From Rhizobium sp. WYCCWR10014 (lineage in GTDB: Bacteria; Pseudomonadota; Alphaproteobacteria; Rhizobiales; Rhizobiaceae), in contig NZ_LXFU01000046.1 in NCBI RefSeq assembly GCF_001657485.1, positions 1 to 64,000 on the forward strand: a stretch of DNA of 64,000 nucleotides. Direction: 5' to 3'. Each line of letters begins with the position of its first letter. Position 1 is the stretch's first letter. Shown in pieces: positions 59,964 to 64,000 of the stretch. A program made the position numbers and the translations under genes. Under the pieces are notes generated by a model. It did no database searches, had not been told where the DNA came from, and saw only the letters and a program-made list of their open reading frames with translations.

Positions 59964-61040
59964 CTAGGCAGCCCGGCGGGCGCGCGCCAAGCCGTGGTCC
60001 ACCAGGCGGTCGATGATTTCGGCGTAGGTGACGCCGCTTGCCGCCATGGCCTTGGAATACATGCTGATATCGGTGAAGCCGGGGATGGTATTGATTTCAT
60101 TGACGAGGAACCGCATATCATCCGTCAGGAAGAAGTCGATGCGGGCCATGCCGTCGCAACCGACGGCTCTGAAGGCTTTTGCGGCCACGTCGCGCATGGC
60201 GGTCTCGATCTCCTGCGGCAGTTCGGCCGGCACTTTCAGCGTCGCACCTTGCTCGTCGATATATTTGGCATCGTAACTGTAGAAGCCGTGGCTTTCCGCC
60301 GGCACGATCTCGCCCGGCCGGGAGACGAAGAGTCCTCCTGCCGCATCCTCCAGCACGCTGAATTCGATCTCACGGCCGCGCACGAATTCCTCGGCGAGCA
60401 GCGTGCGATCGTGGCGGAAGGCCTCGGTAAGGGCGAGCGCGAATTCCTGGCTGGCATGGACCTTGGCGACACCGACCGACGATCCCTGCCGCGCCGGCTT
60501 GATGAAGAGCGGCAGGCCGAGCTCACCTTCCAAGGCTGCCAGTGAAGGGGCAGCACCCTCATGGAGCGTCACCGCGCGCGCCACCGGCAGGCCCGCCGCC
60601 TTCAGCAGGCGCTTGGCGATGTCCTTGTCGAGCGCTGCGGCCGAACCGAGGATGCCGCAACCGGCGAGTGGAACGCGAGCCACCTCTGCAGCGCCCTGTA
60701 CTGATCCGTCCTCGCCATGCGGGCCGTGCAGCACGGGAAACAGGATGTCGATCCGCGCCAGCTCATAGGGCGCGCCATGAGTTGGGATCGCCAGCACGCG
60801 GCCGCGCCCACCCGACACCAGGCAGATTTCCGTGCCCGATGAAGGTGTCGCCAGCACGCCATCCTCAAAACTGCTTAGCAGCCATTGTCCGTCGCGGGTG
60901 ATGAACACAGGGACGGCGTCGTATTTCTCGGGCTTGAGCGCGCCCATGACATTCGTTGCCGAGAGCACGGAAACCTCATGCTCGGCCGAGCGGCCGCCGA
61001 AGAGCACGGCAATGCGTAGCCTGTTTGGGGATGGGGTCAT
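59964..61040 (-). CDS. ddl: D-alanine--D-alanine ligase (ATP-grasp), second-copy type
   Basis: 358 aa from the ATG at 61040 with GGAGG upstream. Ddl signatures: FGGRSAEHEVSVLSATNVMG, FPVLHGPHGEDGSVQGAAEV, LPLFIKPARQGSSVGVAKVH, EINTIPGFTDISMYSKAMAA. It couples two D-amino acids with ATP. It is not beside murein genes (murC, ftsQ), where rhizobial ddl usually lies, so it is probably an extra copy. The gene before it is a C39-like peptidase; the pair may serve a peptide-related function. Confidence 0.9.
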   Translation of the reverse strand: MTPSPNRLRIAVLFGGRSAEHEVSVLSATNVMGALKPEKYDAVPVFITRDGQWLLSSFEDGVLATPSSGTEICLVSGGRGRVLAIPTHGAPYELARIDILFPVLHGPHGEDGSVQGAAEVARVPLAGCGILGSAAALDKDIAKRLLKAAGLPVARAVTLHEGAAPSLAALEGELGLPLFIKPARQGSSVGVAKVHASQEFALALTEAFRHDRTLLAEEFVRGREIEFSVLEDAAGGLFVSRPGEIVPAESHGFYSYDAKYIDEQGATLKVPAELPQEIETAMRDVAAKAFRAVGCDGMARIDFFLTDDMRFLVNEINTIPGFTDISMYSKAMAASGVTYAEIIDRLVDHGLARARRAA

Positions 61041-61070
61041 GAAAGCCTCCAAGAGGATTTAAAAAGGGGA

Positions 61071-61685
61071 TCAGCCGTCGACCGATATGCCGCGGTTGGC
61101 GAAGAAGCGGTCGAAGACGGCAATCGGTAGCGTCACATCGGCCTGGCTCGCTGCGTCATGGCCGGACGGGTTGTGAAAACGGATCGTCTCATCGCTGGCT
61201 GCCGTCACCAGCACCAGGTGTCCGCCTCTCGACGGCGGCTCGCGCTCCGGCCAGCGGATGCCCGAGTTCACCGAGGCGATGAAGAACCGGCGCTTCGCGA
61301 GATGCTCCGGAAGGGCCGATGTCTCGGCATCGGTAACCGTCTCCGCGCTAAGCGCGAAACGGTCGGCGGCGAAGCGGACGAAGGGTGCGTAGATCAGCCC
61401 TTTGATCGTGGCGTCGATCTCGTTGACGACATAACCGCCATAGGCGGTGCAAGCGCGGGCAAGCTCGAGTGTCGGATGGATCTCGCCGCGCGCGGCAAGG
61501 ATCATCTTCAGGCAGGCCATGCCGCAGACATTGACCGCCCAGCGCGCATATTCTTCGATCGTCGCGGCCCCAGAATGGCGCCAGAGCGGATCGCTGAGCA
61601 AGGCCTTTGATCCCTCGGCAAGCACCGGCAATGTCATGCCGGGTGTTTCCCATTGGCTGAAATAAGGCACGCCGCTCTGCTGCAT
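61071..61685 (-). CDS. C39-like papain-fold peptidase
   Basis: 204 aa from the ATG at 61685; 28 more codons are open upstream. Candidate nucleophile Cys in WAVNVCGMACLKMILAARGE, His in SRGGHLVLVTAASDE, and an Asn/Asp after it (IRFHNPSGHD). No signal peptide, so cytoplasmic, unlike bacteriocin-processing C39 domains, which are fused to ABC exporters. First gene of the operon with ddl, 30 bp upstream of it. Divergent LysR gene 174 bp away. Confidence 0.75.
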   Translation of the reverse strand: MQQSGVPYFSQWETPGMTLPVLAEGSKALLSDPLWRHSGAATIEEYARWAVNVCGMACLKMILAARGEIHPTLELARACTAYGGYVVNEIDATIKGLIYAPFVRFAADRFALSAETVTDAETSALPEHLAKRRFFIASVNSGIRWPEREPPSRGGHLVLVTAASDETIRFHNPSGHDAASQADVTLPIAVFDRFFANRGISVDG

Positions 61686-61859
61686 CCTGTCGATATCCCC
61701 GTGACTCGTCTCTTGAGATGGCGGGCAATCTTGGCTTTTTTCGAACCGATGGCCGGCTTGCGAATCCAAGGCTAAGGTGCAGTTTTCTTCAGGTCCACTT
61801 AATTAAAATAAGCATATAGGTTAGAAATTATGGCCGATTGATCTACCGGAGAAACGGGC

Positions 61860-62768
61860 TTGGATTTCTTCCGATTGCGCACACTTCGCGAGCTCTCTCG
61901 CCGCGAGACGATGGCGGCGGTCGCCGACGGGTTGGGCATTTCGTCATCGGCCGTTTCTCAGCAGATCGCCCAACTGGAGGACGAAGTTGGAATCCCGCTC
62001 GTCGAGCGGCGCGGGCGAGGGGTGACGCTGACACCGGCCGGCCAGCGGCTCGTTGTGCATGCCGACCGGATATTCGGCATTGTCGAGGAAGCCAAGACCG
62101 ATCTTGCCGAGCTACAGAACATCGTCGCCGGGGACCTGAGGATCGCCGCCCAACCGTCCGCGGCGTCCTCGTTCATTCCCGCCGCAATGCGCCAACTGGC
62201 CACCGAACATCCGCATCTCAATATCGTCATGACGACTATGGGACCAGCCGAAGGCGTGGCAGCGCTCCGGGCCTGGCAGGCCGATATCGTCGTTGCCGAC
62301 GACATATCGTTCGATCCGCACACGCTGGAGGGTGCGGCCGATACGCTGTTCCTCTGCCGCGACCAGCTCTTCGTGCTTCTTCCCGCAGGCCACAGGCTGG
62401 AGAGCGAGCCCGTCATCGAACTCGCACAACTGAGAGATGAACATTGGGCGCTCGACGTCGCCTCAAGCGCCTATTGCAGGGCCATCCGCCAGGCTTGCCT
62501 CGGCATCGGTTTCGAGCCCGTCATCAACGGTTTCAGCGACAGTTTCGAAGTCGTGTTCGCGCTTGTCGAAGCCGGATGTTCGATTTCGGTGATGCCTGGA
62601 CTGGCGCTTCGAGATTTTGGCGAAAGCCTGACCGTCAAGCCGCTGGCGCCATCCACCTACCGGAGCATCTATGCGATTGGCCGGCGGGGCGAGGTGCGTA
62701 GCCCGAAGGTCGCGGCGGTGCTCGAACAACTGGTAAAGAGCGCGCCGCGAGATTTGAACAGATCCTGA
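61860..62768 (+). CDS. LysR-family transcriptional regulator
   Basis: 302 aa from TTG at 61860 (GGAG 10 bases upstream). HTH: LRTLRELSRRETMAAVADGL, SSSAVSQQIAQLEDEVGIPL. A standard effector domain follows. Divergent from the peptidase/ligase/ATPase operon, which it probably controls; the 174-bp spacer between the two starts is AT-rich (AATTAAAATAAGCATATAGG), fitting a LysR promoter. Effector unknown. Confidence 0.88.
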   Translation: MDFFRLRTLRELSRRETMAAVADGLGISSSAVSQQIAQLEDEVGIPLVERRGRGVTLTPAGQRLVVHADRIFGIVEEAKTDLAELQNIVAGDLRIAAQPSAASSFIPAAMRQLATEHPHLNIVMTTMGPAEGVAALRAWQADIVVADDISFDPHTLEGAADTLFLCRDQLFVLLPAGHRLESEPVIELAQLRDEHWALDVASSAYCRAIRQACLGIGFEPVINGFSDSFEVVFALVEAGCSISVMPGLALRDFGESLTVKPLAPSTYRSIYAIGRRGEVRSPKVAAVLEQLVKSAPRDLNRS

Positions 62769-63162
62769 TTTTCGCGCGAATGCACTCTTGGCAGGAGCGA
62801 TCATATCGGGCACTCTTGGTTCATGATTATGGCAACTCAAGCAGCAGACGTTCGCGCACGCGACACACGACTTACCACCACGGCCTCCTGATCGGGGCCG
62901 GGTTAACACTGTCGTTTGCTTTCTCCTTATTTGCCTTGAGCCACGTCCATGGACACCAGATCGTTTCCAAAGCCACATCGCGCTTTTTTCGTCCGGAGCG
63001 TCGCGCAGACGGCCTATGCCACAACTCCGCACGCGTTTCGACTTAGCTACGGCTGCCGGACGTCACCGGAGCCCCGGCAGCCGTAGCTGCTCCTGAACCA
63101 AAGAACGCCTCCATTTTTCAGGAAACGCCGCCGCCAGAGCCGGTTGGCGCCAGGAGTGATGC
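62769..63162. other. Intergenic leader of leuS with a 15-bp hairpin
   Basis: 394 bp without a supported gene; one short frame with a hydrophobic stretch begins at 62780 but has no ribosome site. A perfect 15-bp inverted repeat with a 14-base loop lies at 63045-63088, about 75 bp before the leuS start. Confidence 0.5.
63045..63088 (+). promoter_or_regulatory. Long perfect hairpin before leuS
   Basis: AGCTACGGCTGCCGG (63045-63059) is followed after 14 bases by its exact complement (63074-63088). It has no T-run. It could be a terminator of the LysR transcript or a regulatory structure in the leuS leader. Confidence 0.45.
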
Positions 63163-64000
63163 ATGCCTTATGATCCCAAGACGATCGAACCGAAGTGGCA
63201 GGCTTATTGGGCCGATCACCGTATTTTTCGAGCGGAAATCGATCCGGCCAGACCGAAATTCTACGCACTCGACATGTTCCCATATCCTTCGGGTGCGGGC
63301 CTGCATGTCGGCCATCCCCTCGGCTATACTGCCACGGACATAATGTGCCGCTACAAACGCATGCGCGGCTTCAACGTCCTGCATCCGATGGGATGGGACA
63401 GTTTCGGCCTGCCGGCGGAGCGCCACGCGATGCGGACTGGTGTGCATCCCGATATCACGACGAAGCGCAATATCGAGACGTTTCGCGGGCAGGTGCAGAG
63501 GCTGGGTTTCTCATATGACTGGAGTCGCGAGTTTGCCACGACCGACCCCGCCTATGTGCGCTGGACGCAGTGGATCTTCCTGAAGCTGTTCGAGAAGGGC
63601 CTCGCCTATCAGGCGGAGATCGCGGTCAACTGGTGCCCGGCCCAGAACGCGGTGCTTGCCGACGAGGAGGTCAAGGACGGGCGGTATGTCGAGACCGGCG
63701 ATCCCGTCATTCGCCGCAGGATGCGCCAGTGGATGCTGCGCATCACGGCCTATGCCGATCGGCTGCTGCAGGGACTGGACGGCCTCGACTGGCCCGAAAA
63801 CCTGAAAACCATGCAGCGCAACTGGATCGGACGCTCCGAGGGCGCCGAAATCCGGTTTCTGCACGAGCACGGCAAAGAGGTCATGACCGTCTTCACGACG
63901 CGCCCCGAGACCCTGTTCGGAGCAAGCTATATCGTGCTCGCGCCGGAGCATCCTGCAGTTGCCGTCATCGTCCAGCCGGAAATGCGCGAGGCGGTGGCTG
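63163..64000 (+). CDS. leuS: Leucyl-tRNA synthetase, atypical type, cut by the window edge
   Basis: The first 279 codons of a class I LeuRS, starting at ATG 63163 with AGGAG upstream. HIGH motif is HVGHPLGYTATDIMCRYKRM; then GFNVLHPMGWDSFGLPAERH, FSYDWSREFATTDPAYVRWT and the start of the editing (CP1) domain with TVFTTRPETLFGASYIVLAP. The usual rhizobial LeuRS reads [20 protein letters not shown] and GMPAENAA at the same places, so this looks like a second, non-housekeeping LeuRS. The end and the KMSKS motif lie outside the window. Confidence 0.92.
   Translation, partial: MPYDPKTIEPKWQAYWADHRIFRAEIDPARPKFYALDMFPYPSGAGLHVGHPLGYTATDIMCRYKRMRGFNVLHPMGWDSFGLPAERHAMRTGVHPDITTKRNIETFRGQVQRLGFSYDWSREFATTDPAYVRWTQWIFLKLFEKGLAYQAEIAVNWCPAQNAVLADEEVKDGRYVETGDPVIRRRMRQWMLRITAYADRLLQGLDGLDWPENLKTMQRNWIGRSEGAEIRFLHEHGKEVMTVFTTRPETLFGASYIVLAPEHPAVAVIVQPEMREAVA

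Noticed and set aside
62780..63046. 88-codon frame with one hydrophobic stretch before leuS
   Set aside because: No ribosome site, and it runs into the hairpin region; the amino acid composition is unlike a real protein.

Overview
The window looks like chromosomal DNA of a fast-growing Rhizobium (R. leguminosarum/R. etli type). The reasons are high GC with alphaproteobacterial codon use, the very-long-chain fatty acid lipid A cluster (acpXL to lpxXL) next to an fnrN-type regulator with two anaeroboxes, an aerobic-type cobalamin operon behind a B12 riboswitch, and RIME-like palindromic repeats. This assignment comes from gene content and remembered family sequences, not from a database search. 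I see no tRNA, rRNA, CRISPR array, insertion sequence or prophage.

Layout. 1-12.6 kb is an envelope and stress region: MscS channel, lipoprotein hydrolase, TolB-like/TPR regulator, HlyD/DUF2955 efflux pair, DUF3300/DUF2950 secreted pair, then a run of small stress-type proteins (DUF2171, DUF2945, DUF3008) and a GreA/GreB-like factor. 13-14.7 kb holds the divergent ArgP-type regulator and LysE/ArgO exporter. 14.7-20.2 kb is an aromatic-acid catabolic island: a LysR regulator with two HTH domains, an oxidoreductase, a decayed galB remnant, an extradiol dioxygenase, ligK and galD. 20-23 kb has a DUF1127 protein, a LysR regulator, an entericidin-like lipoprotein and a glycine-betaine-type binding protein.

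23.8-44.2 kb is mainly cobalamin synthesis: cobQ alone first, then an SDR, an adenylate cyclase and a CLC channel, then the riboswitch with cobU-cobW-cobN-cobO, and after a short regulator pair cobE and cobA-cobB-cobC-cobD with overlapping start/stop codons. cobN has two in-frame palindromic repeat insertions and a third repeat supplies its stop codon. cobC has a four-fold 21-bp tandem expansion. 44.2-51.7 kb holds a zinc-ribbon protein, an L,D-transpeptidase, fnrN and the six-gene acpXL operon that makes and attaches the C28 acyl chain of lipid A; its FabF2XL appears to have lost the catalytic residues and may act as a chain-length-factor-like partner of FabF1XL.

51.9-64 kb is mixed: a PAS protein, an AraC/SRPBCC/VOC operon, gnd, a nitrilase-family amidase, acetyltransferases and a methyltransferase. 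It ends with a C39-like peptidase/D-Ala-D-Ala ligase/ATPase operon divergent from a LysR regulator, and the start of a leucyl-tRNA synthetase that does not resemble the usual rhizobial housekeeping enzyme.

The most unusual points are the repeat insertions in cobN, the KS/CLF-like FabF pair, the galB remnant inside an otherwise coherent pathway, a palindromic operator shared by the efflux operon and its neighbours, and the atypical LeuRS next to the peptidase/ligase operon.
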